From assembly GCF_007559345.1 (NCBI RefSeq), contig NZ_VMBH01000002.1:22737-86736 (forward strand): a stretch of 64,000 bases of DNA, written 5' to 3'. A program made the position numbers and the translations under genes. A model generated the notes under the pieces. It worked only from the letters and a program-made list of their open reading frames with translations, searched no databases and was not told the origin of the DNA. Below, one piece after another: positions 45,396-55,770 of the stretch (its first letter is position 1; each line of letters opens with the position of its first letter). The DNA comes from Cardinium endosymbiont of Dermatophagoides farinae. GTDB taxonomy: Bacteria; Bacteroidota; Bacteroidia; Cytophagales; Amoebophilaceae.

Positions 45396-47312
45396 CTAAT
45401 CGAAAGGAATTTCCATTCCCATTACAGTCGGCCCCCTTTCGCGTTGCTTACGCAACTCATGTTCCTGCCCACTAGTTACCAACTCCTTTTGAAGTTTTCT
45501 AAGCATTTCTTGATTTCCTAAACCAGACACCAATTCTTCATTCCAATCCTTAAACTGAGATGGTATGGACGATTTACAGTTTACCCGACACGTATCAGCT
45601 AACTCACGAACCTCTCTATCCATCTTCCTCCCCGCTTTATCACTATCAAAAGCTAGTGTTACTGACTGTCCATTCTCCCTAGCATTAGACAACACATTAG
45701 TAAGCTCCTTTTTAACACCTTCAGACAAACTACCGCAAGTAGATATATACATAGTCCCTTCTAACATCTTATTCAATTGCTTATAGCTTAAAGCGTCTAT
45801 AGGGCTTTCTGAGACCACAATATGCTTTACAGGTACATCAGAGTCAACTAATACAGATAAACCACGAGGAAGCCCTTTTTGGAAATATTTAGTGCTATTA
45901 AAACATCCATTATCTGACATAGTACCTTTAGCATCAAATTGATAGCTAATGGTGCTGCATATAGTACCTTTTCCGTTATTATCTATATCCCTGTATAAGG
46001 CAAATACAGCTTGGTTACCTACTTTAACATCTGAATAACACTCATAGGTAGCTTCATAAATACCCCTACAAGACAGATAATTACCTTTTTTATGTTCTAC
46101 AACTTTATCAAACGCCTCTTGAGCAATATACCGTTGGGATGAAATATCTTCTATTTCTATAGACAATAATTTTTGATCTTTAATAACCCGATCATCTAAA
46201 TGCCTGCTAGACAACCCACAAATACTCTGATAACTAAATCCACGTTTTTGCATAAAATCTACAATGGTTCCTTTCTCTTGTTCATCTACTAAAGATTTAT
46301 ACATCCAATGACCATTCTGATTAGGTCCATTTTTAATCAAAATTTTATCATTTTCTTTTTCCATAACGGCCCAAGTATTAGAGCTTTTTTCTTTATCTAA
46401 AACATAACCCATGGAAGCGGCATGTTGAATTAGATTAACTTCTCTTTTAACTTTTTCTAAATCATCTTTGATCCTATTTTCTATAAGTGTTTTATGAGTA
46501 TTTTGTGTATAAGTTAGATCCTGTTTAAGGCGTGAATTTTCTTCTGCTAAAGAACAGAGTTTATCCTGTACTTTTTCTAACTCTTCTTTAGCCTGTTCAC
46601 GATGAAAAGGATTTAAGGTATTTATATATTTAGTTTCTGTTGCTATCTCTCTCTCAATTTTATTTATACTTTTATAGTATTCTTTTGAAGTGGTGTGTTT
46701 TCTACCAGTTAACGATACCTCTATACCACGTTCTAATCCAAATGGTGACATAACTTCTGCATATCTATTTTGATAACCTTGTAACTTTATGATACCATCC
46801 TTATAGTATTTAGCACTTAACCTACCATCTGGTGTTATTGGAACTACTACACAATGAATATGTGGTGTTCTTTCATCTCTATGTATAGAAAATCGAACAA
46901 TATTTTTTTCTCCACCAAATTCCCTACAAGCAAAATCCCAATTAGCTTGCTTCCAACTTTCAAATAACTTTTCATTGGATTCTATTTCTTTCATTCGATC
47001 ATGACTACCGGTCATAACTAAACCTAAAGCTTTAACTGCATCTAAACGAATAGCTTTAGATAGCTTATAACCTTCTGATATCCTTTGTTCAACAAGTTCA
47101 GGTAATGATTTGCCACCTGTATTAACCCACTCTTCATTTAAGTATGTTCTAGATGGATCTATGTGTAAACCTAATTCTGCAGTTAAATACCTCTCTTCTT
47201 CATCTTCAAAGTTTCCTGTTTTTTTAGCTTCTCTGCACGACCTATCTATATGCTTACCAATACCTACTAATCCACTTTTATATCCTTTAATGTTAAATGT
47301 TGCAAATGCCAT
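45396..47312 (-). CDS. MobV/Pre-type relaxase fused to a TOPRIM domain (right)
   Basis: This is an intact 638-residue mirror copy of the gene at 13581-15497. It has the same HxDExxPHxH relaxase motif (FSIHRDERTPHIHCVVVP), coiled-coil linker and C-terminal TOPRIM-like domain (VVSESPIDALSYKQL, LAFDSDKAG). Substitutions are spread evenly with no frameshift, suggesting selection on both copies. It is transcribed away from the oriT-like repeat at 47359-47520. Confidence 0.87.
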   Translation of the reverse strand: MAFATFNIKGYKSGLVGIGKHIDRSCREAKKTGNFEDEEERYLTAELGLHIDPSRTYLNEEWVNTGGKSLPELVEQRISEGYKLSKAIRLDAVKALGLVMTGSHDRMKEIESNEKLFESWKQANWDFACREFGGEKNIVRFSIHRDERTPHIHCVVVPITPDGRLSAKYYKDGIIKLQGYQNRYAEVMSPFGLERGIEVSLTGRKHTTSKEYYKSINKIEREIATETKYINTLNPFHREQAKEELEKVQDKLCSLAEENSRLKQDLTYTQNTHKTLIENRIKDDLEKVKREVNLIQHAASMGYVLDKEKSSNTWAVMEKENDKILIKNGPNQNGHWMYKSLVDEQEKGTIVDFMQKRGFSYQSICGLSSRHLDDRVIKDQKLLSIEIEDISSQRYIAQEAFDKVVEHKKGNYLSCRGIYEATYECYSDVKVGNQAVFALYRDIDNNGKGTICSTISYQFDAKGTMSDNGCFNSTKYFQKGLPRGLSVLVDSDVPVKHIVVSESPIDALSYKQLNKMLEGTMYISTCGSLSEGVKKELTNVLSNARENGQSVTLAFDSDKAGRKMDREVRELADTCRVNCKSSIPSQFKDWNEELVSGLGNQEMLRKLQKELVTSGQEHELRKQRERGPTVMGMEIPFD

Positions 47313-47358
47313 AATACTGATACGTTAACCTAAAATAGAAACCGGATATACAGATATT

Positions 47359-47520
47359 TTTTCCCATTAGCTTGCTCTCATAGGATAGTAAAAACATAGG
47401 CATGACTAGCCGAAAACGAATATTCCTTACGGAGTAAGGTGTAATGAGCTACTACGCCTTACTCCGTAAGACCAAATCCATTGGCCGCTATACTTTCAAA
47501 ATAGCAAGCAAATGGGAAAA
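47359..47520. other. Candidate oriT with nested hairpins (right)
   Basis: Outer arms TTCCCATTAGCTTGCT (47361-47376) and AGCAAGCAAATGGGAA (47503-47518) enclose CTTACGGAGTAAGG (47426-47439), whose exact complement is at 47457-47470. Each inner arm is also a small palindrome, so two alternative folds exist. It lies between the relaxase and the divergent small genes, as on the left. Confidence 0.6.
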
Positions 47521-47604
47521 AATGTTCATTATATAAAGGTAAGATTTATGTAATATTATACTATATTTAAACCTTTATAATTTCACTAATTAATATATAC
47601 GAAT

Positions 47605-47892
47605 ATGGAAAATAATGTTAAAACAATTGTAGAAAAACTTATTCAAGAAGGAGTCGATATGGATATCATTCTTAAGTCATCTGGACTGTCTACAAAAGAA
47701 ATAGAGAATATAAGCCCTATAGCTTATGGAAAATATTTAGGGGCTAAAAAAAAGCTATTAGAAATAGCTAATAGAATGTTGATACTTGGATATAAAAAGG
47801 AAAAAATAGTAGAGGTAACTGGAATGTTTTACTCAAAAATAGAAGAATTAGAAAATAATTTAAAAGGTAAAAATAAAAGTAAGAAATTATGA
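47605..47892 (+). CDS. Small 95-residue protein, right copy
   Basis: This is the counterpart of 13008-13301, with the same two motifs (GVDMDIILKSSGLSTKEIE and GYKKEKIVEVTGMFYSKIEE) and basic tail. The start MENNVKT is clear. Conservation between modules shows it is a real gene. The function is unknown; DNA binding at the nearby oriT is a guess. Confidence 0.65.
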   Translation: MENNVKTIVEKLIQEGVDMDIILKSSGLSTKEIENISPIAYGKYLGAKKKLLEIANRMLILGYKKEKIVEVTGMFYSKIEELENNLKGKNKSKKL

Positions 47893-47941
47893 TTTCTTTA
47901 AAAAATTACTATATTATATAATATAAAAAAATTATATAAAT

Positions 47942-48115
47942 ATGGAAGATAAAATTAAAATAATTGTATCAAAACTAGTTAAAGAAGGAATTGATATGAA
48001 TGCTTTTCTGAAAATATCTGCGTTTTCTATACAAGAAAAAATAGAAGAAGCTATTAGAGTATATTGTGAGCCAATGAAAAAGTCAAGACATATAAGAAAA
48101 GAACTAAAATATTAG
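47942..48115 (+). CDS. Small 57-residue protein, right copy
   Basis: This gene is short and easily missed. The product MEDKIKIIVSKLVKEGIDMN ... shares the (E)GIDMNAFLKIS motif with its neighbour. It ends 13 bases before the coupling-protein start, so the three are probably one transcript. The last third differs from the left copy (VYCEPMKKSRH against VYFAPTKKSKY). Confidence 0.6.
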   Translation: MEDKIKIIVSKLVKEGIDMNAFLKISAFSIQEKIEEAIRVYCEPMKKSRHIRKELKY

Positions 48116-48128
48116 TGATATACCATTG

Positions 48129-50033
48129 ATGTTAACCTTTTATTTTTTTCTAGCTTTATTTCTATTTCAGTTACTTTACTTGTTGAAAATCAGTAGAATT
48201 TGTGTTAATGACCGATACTTGAAATGGGCAGTTGATTTAGAATTCTATTCAGGATTTGGGTGCTATACTCGCCTGATTTTAGTAGTTTCTATTTGTTTTC
48301 TAGCATGGGATAGATTAAAGCTATTTTTATCAAAATCTTTCTGTAAAAAAAATGGTTTTGTATCTACAGTATTATTATTTTTATGGTTACTGTTTACCTT
48401 TTATTTTATATTTTTTGAAAGAATATATATCTATTTATCCAGGTATGATTTTATAAAATCACGCGAATGGTTAATACCTTATCTATTTATACTGTTTTTT
48501 ACTGCTTTTGCACTTCCATTTTGGTTTTATAGAGATATAAAACCTTCTATAAAAAAAGACAAAAATTTAATTATTAGTCCTAAATTTTATGATAAAAAGT
48601 CATCTTTTAGTATTGCTTTACCTACTAAAAATGGTCTATTGCTCATCAATAATCCTCAGAGAGGAATTTATATACTAGGGGGTCTTGGAAGTGGTAAAAC
48701 CAGATATATTTTAGAGCCAATATTATATGAAATGATCCAAAAAGGTTATTGTGGACTTGTATATGATTATGATTTTGAAGGAAATCCAATAGATCCAAAA
48801 ATAAGCTATTGCCTGTCTAAATTTGTATATAATTGTTATTTAAAATTACCAGAAAAGGACAGGAAAAATGTTGCTTTTAAGACGATTAACTTCACAGATC
48901 TCAACAAGAGTAGTCGCATCAATCCTATTGATCCTATATACATATCGAATAGAGCCTATTTAGAAGAATATGTAACCGTATTTTTAAAAAATCTTAATCC
49001 TGGAGGGAAAGATGATTTTTGGTACTTAAGTACTAAGTCTCTTCTAAAAGGCATTATCGTTTACTTATCTAATCAGGCAAAAAGTTGTTGTACGTTGCCA
49101 CATGTAGTAACGTTAGCTACTAAGCCTATTGATAAAATATTAGGTTTAATAGAAAAAGACTCAGAAGCCTATTCCTATGCAAGTTCCATATTTGATGCTT
49201 ATAAAGGCGGAGATAAATCATCAGGTCAACTAATAGGTATCATAGCAAGCTTTAAAACGAGCTTACAACCACTGATTGATAAGAACCTATTTTGGGTATT
49301 GAGTAAAAATGAAATACAACTAACTATCAACGATAATATTGCTCCAACCATACTCTGTATAGGCAACTTCCCACCTTCCAAATCAGCTTTCAGTCCAGTT
49401 ATATCTCTATTGATTACCATATGTTTTAAATCCATGTATGGGCACAATAGAACGAAGGGTTTTGTAGCTATAGATGAGCTACCTACCTTATACATCCCAG
49501 GTCTTGCAGAAGTTCCAGCTACGGCAAGAAAATACGGTATTAGTACTATTTCTTGCATACAATCGAATGCCCAATTAGAAGATACCTATAGCAGTATAGG
49601 TGCTAAAAAGATACAAGGTACCCTAAGCAATCAATTTATGGGCAACTGTTGTGTGGAGTCTTCTAGATATGCCAGTTCTATTTTTGGAAAGGAAGAACAT
49701 ACGATCAAGTCTACAAGTTCTTCAGAAACCTGTCACAGTAATACTCAAGGTCATCATACTACGCATGGTGAAAATATCACTATACATGAACAAGAGTTGA
49801 TCAAACCTAATGAGTTTTCAAGTTTTGGTGTGGGATTTTTTGCGGGGAAAGTAGTAGAAAGTGATAGCGTATTTTTTCAAGAACAATTTAAGAATGTGTT
49901 GTCCTATGACAAAAACTTTAAAGATGAGTTGTTAAAAGATTTACCAGATGTTACAAAGGTTAGTAATGAAGATATTCTAGACAATCAAAGGAAAATAGAA
50001 AAAGATATAGATTTACTTTTGGAGTATATGTAG
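48129..50033 (+). CDS. VirD4/TraG-type coupling protein ATPase, right copy
   Basis: The protein is 634 residues from ATG 48129 and full length. The domains match the left copy: N-terminal helices, P-loop, FVAIDELPTLYIPGL Walker B region and His-rich tail. One difference may matter: the Walker A reads GGLGSGKT instead of GGPGSGKT. The essential Lys and Thr are kept, so activity is likely retained. It heads the right transfer operon. Confidence 0.87.
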   Translation: MLTFYFFLALFLFQLLYLLKISRICVNDRYLKWAVDLEFYSGFGCYTRLILVVSICFLAWDRLKLFLSKSFCKKNGFVSTVLLFLWLLFTFYFIFFERIYIYLSRYDFIKSREWLIPYLFILFFTAFALPFWFYRDIKPSIKKDKNLIISPKFYDKKSSFSIALPTKNGLLLINNPQRGIYILGGLGSGKTRYILEPILYEMIQKGYCGLVYDYDFEGNPIDPKISYCLSKFVYNCYLKLPEKDRKNVAFKTINFTDLNKSSRINPIDPIYISNRAYLEEYVTVFLKNLNPGGKDDFWYLSTKSLLKGIIVYLSNQAKSCCTLPHVVTLATKPIDKILGLIEKDSEAYSYASSIFDAYKGGDKSSGQLIGIIASFKTSLQPLIDKNLFWVLSKNEIQLTINDNIAPTILCIGNFPPSKSAFSPVISLLITICFKSMYGHNRTKGFVAIDELPTLYIPGLAEVPATARKYGISTISCIQSNAQLEDTYSSIGAKKIQGTLSNQFMGNCCVESSRYASSIFGKEEHTIKSTSSSETCHSNTQGHHTTHGENITIHEQELIKPNEFSSFGVGFFAGKVVESDSVFFQEQFKNVLSYDKNFKDELLKDLPDVTKVSNEDILDNQRKIEKDIDLLLEYM

Positions 50034-50075
50034 ATATATAATTTTTTAGTTAAAAATTTTTGTATGTTTTAAAAT

Positions 50076-50127
50076 AATTTCATATATTTTTGCTATATTT
50101 ATAAATATAGCAAAAATATATGAAATT
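50076..50127. promoter_or_regulatory. 25-bp perfect inverted repeat spanning the ankyrin-RING start (right)
   Basis: Arms 50076-50100 and 50103-50127 are exact complements with a 2-base loop. The ATG at 50120 lies in the second arm. The arms are identical in sequence to those at 10773-10825 while neighbouring intergenic bases differ, so the structure seems to be maintained. Confidence 0.8.
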
Positions 50128-51966
50128 ATCATTATATTATTTATGTTTTTTAGTTTGTAGTTGTTTGGCTACTACTTGTGGAAAAACAGAGGTTAAACCA
50201 AAAGTTGAGCATAATCAGCTGAATCAAAAGAAAGATTCTGATAAGGAGGATTTGAATATCAATGAAATAGATGATGGTAATCTTCCTCCTTTATATAAGT
50301 CGGTTCATTTTGGTGACTTAAAAGAAGTACGTCGCTTATTGGAATTAGGCATCGATCCAAATGTTATCTATAAAGGCAACTATCCTATTGAGGTAGCTGT
50401 TCGTAAAAGAAACAAAGCAATGGTCTCTTTTTATTACTCTTTCATGGAGCTAAAATCATCTTTCAAGAAGATGGAAGGTCAAAGGTTTTGGACTATGTGC
50501 GATATGAAAAAGATGATGTATCCAGAGAGATATATGATCTCTTAGTTTCTAACCTGCCTCCAGATGAGGCTGCTAAGTTAGACCTAGAGTGGCAAAAAGA
50601 TATTAATGAAGTTAATAAAAGAAGTACGCTTTTGTTACAAGCTGTTAGAAAAAATGATTTAAAAAAGGCGAGAAAACTTTTAAAGTTAGGCGCTAATCCG
50701 AATATAGCTAATGTAAGTAACAATCCTATTAATGTAGCTGTTCTTTCGGAAAACAAAGCAATGGTCTCATTGTTACTATCGTATGGAGCAGAGGTAATAT
50801 TTGAAAAGGATGGCAATTCAAGTATTTTAAATTCTTTAAGGGTTAAGACCAATCAAGAAATCCTTGATGTAATTCTATGTCATTTTGCTGATATAGATAA
50901 GAAAGATTCAGTGGGCTTAACTCCTATTCACTGGGCATGTAGAGATGGTCACCTGAATGTAGTAAAACATATTTTAGATAAATCACCTTCTCTGGTTCAC
51001 AATACAGATAATCCTTATAAATTCACACCGCTTCATTGGGCTTCCAGACGAGGGTCCAAAGAGATCGTTGAACTGCTTATTGCTAAAGGTGCCAGTAAAA
51101 CTGCTAAAAGCAAGAGTGGCTTTACACCTTTGATGTTGGCTATAGCCAATAAGCATGAAGCTTTGGAAGGTATCCTTTCCCCAGATGGTTTTTCAAGGCA
51201 TTCAAAATTGGTAAACAAAGCTTGGCAGTGTAGTATCTGTATAGAAGGCGTACAGGATTCTAGGGATAAAATATTTCCTGTTATCCCGTTGGATTGTGGT
51301 CATAAGTTCCACTTCAGGTGCATTACACAAAATGTATTGAGCCAACACCAAAATCATAGAACCATTAACTGTCCTAATTGCCGTGGTAGTCTATCAGCAG
51401 ATATGATTCAAAAAATAGTTTCTAGTGCTACTACTCCAACCATGAGTGCATTCAGTACGTTAAATGCAGTTAAGCAAAAAGATATGCCAAAGTTAAAGTT
51501 TTTATTAGAAAAAGGTGGCAATCCAAATGAGTCAACCGTTACCAATTCGGCTTTAGAAGAAGCAGTTCGTCAGTCTAATTATGAGATGGTCTCCTTGTTA
51601 TTAGACTATGGTGCTGATCCTACATACCAAGACCCTGTAACAAATAATACTCCTCTGTATCATGCAGCAGATAATATGCTTTTTGAAAGAACTAGTCAGG
51701 ATGTATCTGATAAGATATTCATAGCTCTTATTAAGCATGGTGCTAAGGTAAATATGCAACGATTAGGGTCCGATATCCGTGAAACACCTAGAGATTGTGT
51801 GTGTATGTTTGATGATCCTTTATTTGTCCTAACAGAAGCTGTCGGAATTCGTTCAGGCTACTTTGAGGATATTAAACCTGCTTTTGGATTATCAAGAAGT
51901 GAAATTAAAGAAAAGATTTTATTTGGTAGGGAGTTAGAGCCGAGAGGATATCATGCAAAGCTGTAA
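50120..51966 (+). pseudogene. Ankyrin-RING-ankyrin protein, right copy, one-base insertion
   Basis: It has the same architecture as 8915-10780: lipoprotein-type signal (LCFLVCSC), ankyrin repeats, RING-H2 (CSIC ... CGHKFHFRC ... CPNC), more repeats and the same C-terminus ELEPRGYHAKL. An extra T in the run near 50425 (MVSFYY against MVSLLL) shifts the frame after about 100 residues. The downstream 492-residue frame has its own ATG at 50488 and keeps most repeats and the RING, but it would lack the export signal. It is also ~14 residues shorter in the N-terminal linker. Confidence 0.83.
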
Positions 51967-51991
51967 CAATTGCATTTAATCTAATATTGTC

Positions 51992-52513
51992 ATGTTTAAA
52001 CAGAAAATAATCATAAGTCTGGTTGCTTTTTTAGGTTTGACTTTTAGTGTATTTGGTAAACCTAGTAGTGTTTATGTTTTGCAAAGGCCTATTCATACCC
52101 ATGGTTGCCATGGTATGGAAGTGAGCTATGGTATGTCACATAAAATTCATGGGGTTTCTGCAGGATATGCATATCACATTAATGAAATATGGCATATGAA
52201 ATTATCTGGTGGATTTTCTAACAAAAACCTATTAACGGTATACAATACTTACCACTATAACTTGTTCAATCATTACGAATCTACCTTTCTGAATTGTTTA
52301 TTAGGATGTCAAGGGAGCTATGAGTTCCATCATGCTTGTTGGGAGTATTGTTCTAAACGTTTTAATATAGTCGCCCAATTAGGTTTAGAGTTAGAAAAAT
52401 ATATCACGGATTATTTGCTGTTGATATTACTAGCAGAGACGCCTATTTCCTTTTTGGATAAAGATGATGTTTTTAATTATCGATTTTCGGCAGGATTACG
52501 TATTACCTTTTAA
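51992..52513 (+). CDS. traO: TraO-like outer-membrane beta-barrel protein, right copy
   Basis: This intact 173-residue copy has a signal peptide (IIISLVAFLGLTFSVFG), then the same short beta-strand series ending in RITF. About 90% identity with 8391-8912 by eye, with the main changes in the signal peptide. It lies 25 bases after the ankyrin-RING frame. Confidence 0.65.
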   Translation: MFKQKIIISLVAFLGLTFSVFGKPSSVYVLQRPIHTHGCHGMEVSYGMSHKIHGVSAGYAYHINEIWHMKLSGGFSNKNLLTVYNTYHYNLFNHYESTFLNCLLGCQGSYEFHHACWEYCSKRFNIVAQLGLELEKYITDYLLLILLAETPISFLDKDDVFNYRFSAGLRITF

Positions 52514-52603
52514 AAAATGGCTATTGATCTAACCGAAACAGTGATGTAGCAAGTAGTTTTGCTATGTACTATCAACTCAATATAACGAATATATGGTTAA
52601 TTA

Positions 52604-55053
52604 ATGAAAATGAGAACTAAAATGAGAAAAATAGCATCCCAATCATTTATTGCTGCTTCTTTATTTTTTTGGTCTTGTACAGTGGCCTTTAGACAGCAAT
52701 TTGCCGACGATATCATTTGGATACCAAAGCATGAATATGCCTTATTGCCAAAAAAAGGTGTAGCACCTGTTTTAGCGGAGAAAGTTCCTGTAATCTTGAG
52801 TATTAAATTTGACGACACATGGAATAACGATAGATCCAATAAACCTAAATCTCCACACAGATATGAAAAATGAAATGTTAATCCAGAGGTGATCCAATTT
52901 CGTATTAAGGGTATCAGGGTTGAAGGTGGCGAAGGAAAATTGTTCAAGCGTGTTGAAATAGATGGCAACGCTTCTATAGGTGAGTCCTTTAAAGTGGGGA
53001 GCATAGTCCAACATGGTGATACGCATCTATACTATGTTCCTAATGAAAAAGACACTTGTCATATCCATAAGGTCAGTATTGATGCTGTTATATTGACTTG
53101 TGATTTTAACAGAGAGGGAGGGGATCCTATAACATGCTCGTTAAGGCTAGATGAACCTCCATACGCTTTAAAGGCTGGTACAAATGTCAAGGTTGCTTAT
53201 GTAGAAGACAAAGATGGTACACCTATTCATATTAATATCACTTCAGATAACGTATTGGCATCTTCGCAAAAATATAGATTGGTTAAGTGGTGTGTAACAG
53301 ATGGAAAAGGATCTATGTATGTAGATACAGGATCATGCAAAAAACCAATATGTAGCAATGAACCGATTAAATTTGGTAATAATACCCTTTTTTACGCCCC
53401 AAAACCTGGTAGTGATGGAAATCATACCATTCATTTAACAGTAGGCAATACTAAAGGTGATACCGCACAAGACTATTTTTTTTCTGTTAAAGTTCAAGAC
53501 CATAGAATTGAAAACTTTACAGCTGAACTTTCTCTTGTTTCAGAAGAAACACCTCTCTTACCGTTTAAAGATAGGGTATGTAAACTCAAGATCTGTCCAT
53601 TAACTGATGCAGGTAAGGTGCTTAATTACCATATCAAGGCCATTAAACTGAATGGAGGTAAGTTTATCCTAGGAAAGATGAAATGATATCAAATACGCCT
53701 TTAACAGTAGGCGTCAATACTTTAATGTTTAATCCATGTGGTTTTGTTGGGGATTTAGAGCCTAGCATCACAATAATCAATGAAAAGGGAGATGAACGTG
53801 AAGTGACCTTTAAGCAGCCATTTGTTGTCAAGGATCCTGACTTTAAAGTAGTTGCTAGTCTAGAAGGTAGTATTGAGAATGGTATGGATAACAGACATAT
53901 CAACTTAAAGGTTATTGCTCCTTTTAATACTACAAGTGATAAGTTTATTTTGTCAAATTATCGTCTATCAGGCGGTATAGAAGGTGATTTACTAAAAATA
54001 ACAGGCCAACCTATTGATCTTAGTGGTATGCTTTCAGTGGGAGATAGTGCATTTAGATTTAGGTTAGGTGAACTAGATACGTTTATGGATAAGATTGATG
54101 GTGTCCCAAGGATTTGTTTTGATATTACTTATCCAGATGGCACAAATCATGAAACAGAAGCTGTAGATTTATCTATTTTCTTATTTGAAGCATTGGCCTC
54201 TAAGATAGAGTCATTATCTGAAGATAGTAAATCGCTTTATAAACCTATTGTTCAGGACTATAGTTTAAATCCAGAATCAGCCTTTCAAAATTTACAAGCT
54301 ATAGAACCAGATTGGTATAATAGACAATCTAACCTACATAATATACTGGTCTATATGCAGCATGATACGGCTGTTTCTCGTTAAGTTTCGGACGTACTTA
54401 ATAATCTACAGACTCTTAAACAAGACACTAAAGATAGAGTAAAGACTAGAGTATTAACCACTAAGTTATTAAATGATTGGCATAAAGAAATGAATCATAT
54501 TAACGCTAATCAAGAGCCAGATGGTCGTAAAATACATACAAATATATTAGAAAGAGAGGTAAATAGTTTTTCTGATATCTTTCGGTCATGTACAGGTATA
54601 TCAAATATGGAAGATGTAGTACAATCTTTAGAAGATGTAATTGTAAAAATTACAGATTTAAAGAGAGAAACAACAAGATTAGATATTAAAAAAGCTGAAA
54701 AAGAGGCAGAATACCAATCTTTTCAAAGAGAAACTAGGCGTTCTGTAGAAGATGAGCGCAAAACTAGAGAGGCCGATGTTGAACGTTTAGAAGAAGAAAT
54801 AGAAGAACTCTGTGAGAGTAGAGACAAACTGGAATCTAAAATAAAAAAGCATGATGGGGATATTTCAGATTTAAATGCGTTGATACAGGAGTTAAACAGA
54901 GTCAATAATGATCTGCGATCTAAGTGTAGTAAGTTAGAAACAGAATTAAAAAAGCAAGATAAATACATTGATACTTTATTTAGTAGGGTAAATACGCATA
55001 GTAGTTATATCGATTTTACTCCTAGTCCTGAACCATCTTTTTTGTTCGATTGA
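52604..55053 (+). pseudogene. Large periplasmic lipoprotein, right copy, multiply broken
   Basis: This is the homologue of 5676-8300. Lesions compared with the left copy are: TGA at 52871-52873 for the Trp of EKWNV; a frameshift near 53680 (ILGK then MK-stop); TAA at 54382-54384 for a Gln codon; and a different, shorter C-terminal end (SYIDFTPSPEPSFLFD) in place of the left copy's ~110 extra residues. The signal peptide, beta modules and coiled-coil segment (KKAEKEAEYQSFQRETRR) are recognisable. Because the left copy is also interrupted, no intact gene for this protein exists in the window. Confidence 0.8.
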
Positions 55054-55120
55054 TTACATTAAAACTATTAATCTCATATTTAGTTAGATAATTTTATTCT
55101 AAATCAGAAACATACTTCTT

Positions 55121-55157
55121 TCCCATTAGCTTGTTTATAATAGTCCTTACAAAGTAA
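55121..55157. repeat. Dispersed paired motif upstream of traE (right)
   Basis: CCCATTAGCTTG (55122-55133) is followed by TCCTTACAAAGTAAG (from 55144), with a central AAA instead of GCA or TGC. It is the counterpart of 5576-5620. Confidence 0.65.
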
Positions 55158-55183
55158 GAATATAACATTAAAATAGAATTAAA

Positions 55184-55423
55184 ATGATATTACTAGATAT
55201 CACAGGTGCCCTTGAAGGTTGGATTACAAGCGGCTATCAGTTGTTAACCTTGGTAGCTAAACTACTGGGTGTCATAGGCGCTTTTAGGCTAGCCTACCTA
55301 TATAATGTAGGTAGAGATAGAGGTATGATATTTCATGAATTATTACACTGGATAGCTGCTATTGTCTTTTTTTCATCAATTGGCCCATTGTATGATATGA
55401 TTTCTAACTTTTTTAAACTCTAA
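55184..55423 (+). CDS. traE: TraE (DUF4134-like) small membrane protein, right copy
   Basis: This intact 79-residue protein has the same two helices and VGRDRG turn as 5243-5485. Substitutions are conservative (EGWIT for EGWIA, NFFKL for NFFRIG). It is followed after 23 bases by the damaged traF. Confidence 0.83.
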   Translation: MILLDITGALEGWITSGYQLLTLVAKLLGVIGAFRLAYLYNVGRDRGMIFHELLHWIAAIVFFSSIGPLYDMISNFFKL

Positions 55424-55446
55424 ATCAGGTAAAAAAATAAACTACC

Positions 55447-55770
55447 ATGCAAAAATTAGTGAATAGCCCGTACTTAAAAGAAAAAGGCTTTTTAGGTCCT
55501 TTTTCATTATCAGAAGCCTTAGTGGCGCTAGGCATTTGCTGCCTAGCCTATATGGTCTCTTGCTACTGTGAAGATTGATTGCACTACAACCGCATGTGGA
55601 CCATCTCTTTAACAAGTCTAATAGTGATTATTTCTTTTTTGATAAAAATATTCCTGAAAAATAGTAATCCTACCTGGTTATCAAGTCTTTTTGCTTATCA
55701 GTTTTTGCATGTACCGATAGATAGTTTTAGGGTAAAATTTAAGATCAATGCTTTTCTCAAAAAAAGATAA
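55447..55770 (+). pseudogene. traF: TraF small membrane protein, right copy, TGA nonsense
   Basis: The frame starts MQKLVNSPYLKEKGFLGPFS like the left copy, then meets TGA at 55576-55578 where the left copy has Trp (CEDWLHY). An ATG nine bases later could restart the second helix and the C-terminus, but the first helix would be lost. It overlaps the start of traG. Confidence 0.8.

Noticed and set aside
17061..55578. TGA read as tryptophan (alternative genetic code), since three Trp codons appear as TGA
   Set aside because: Normal genes here end in TGA (parA at 20265, traM at 61407). Other breaks are TAG, TAA or frameshifts. Ordinary mutation explains all.
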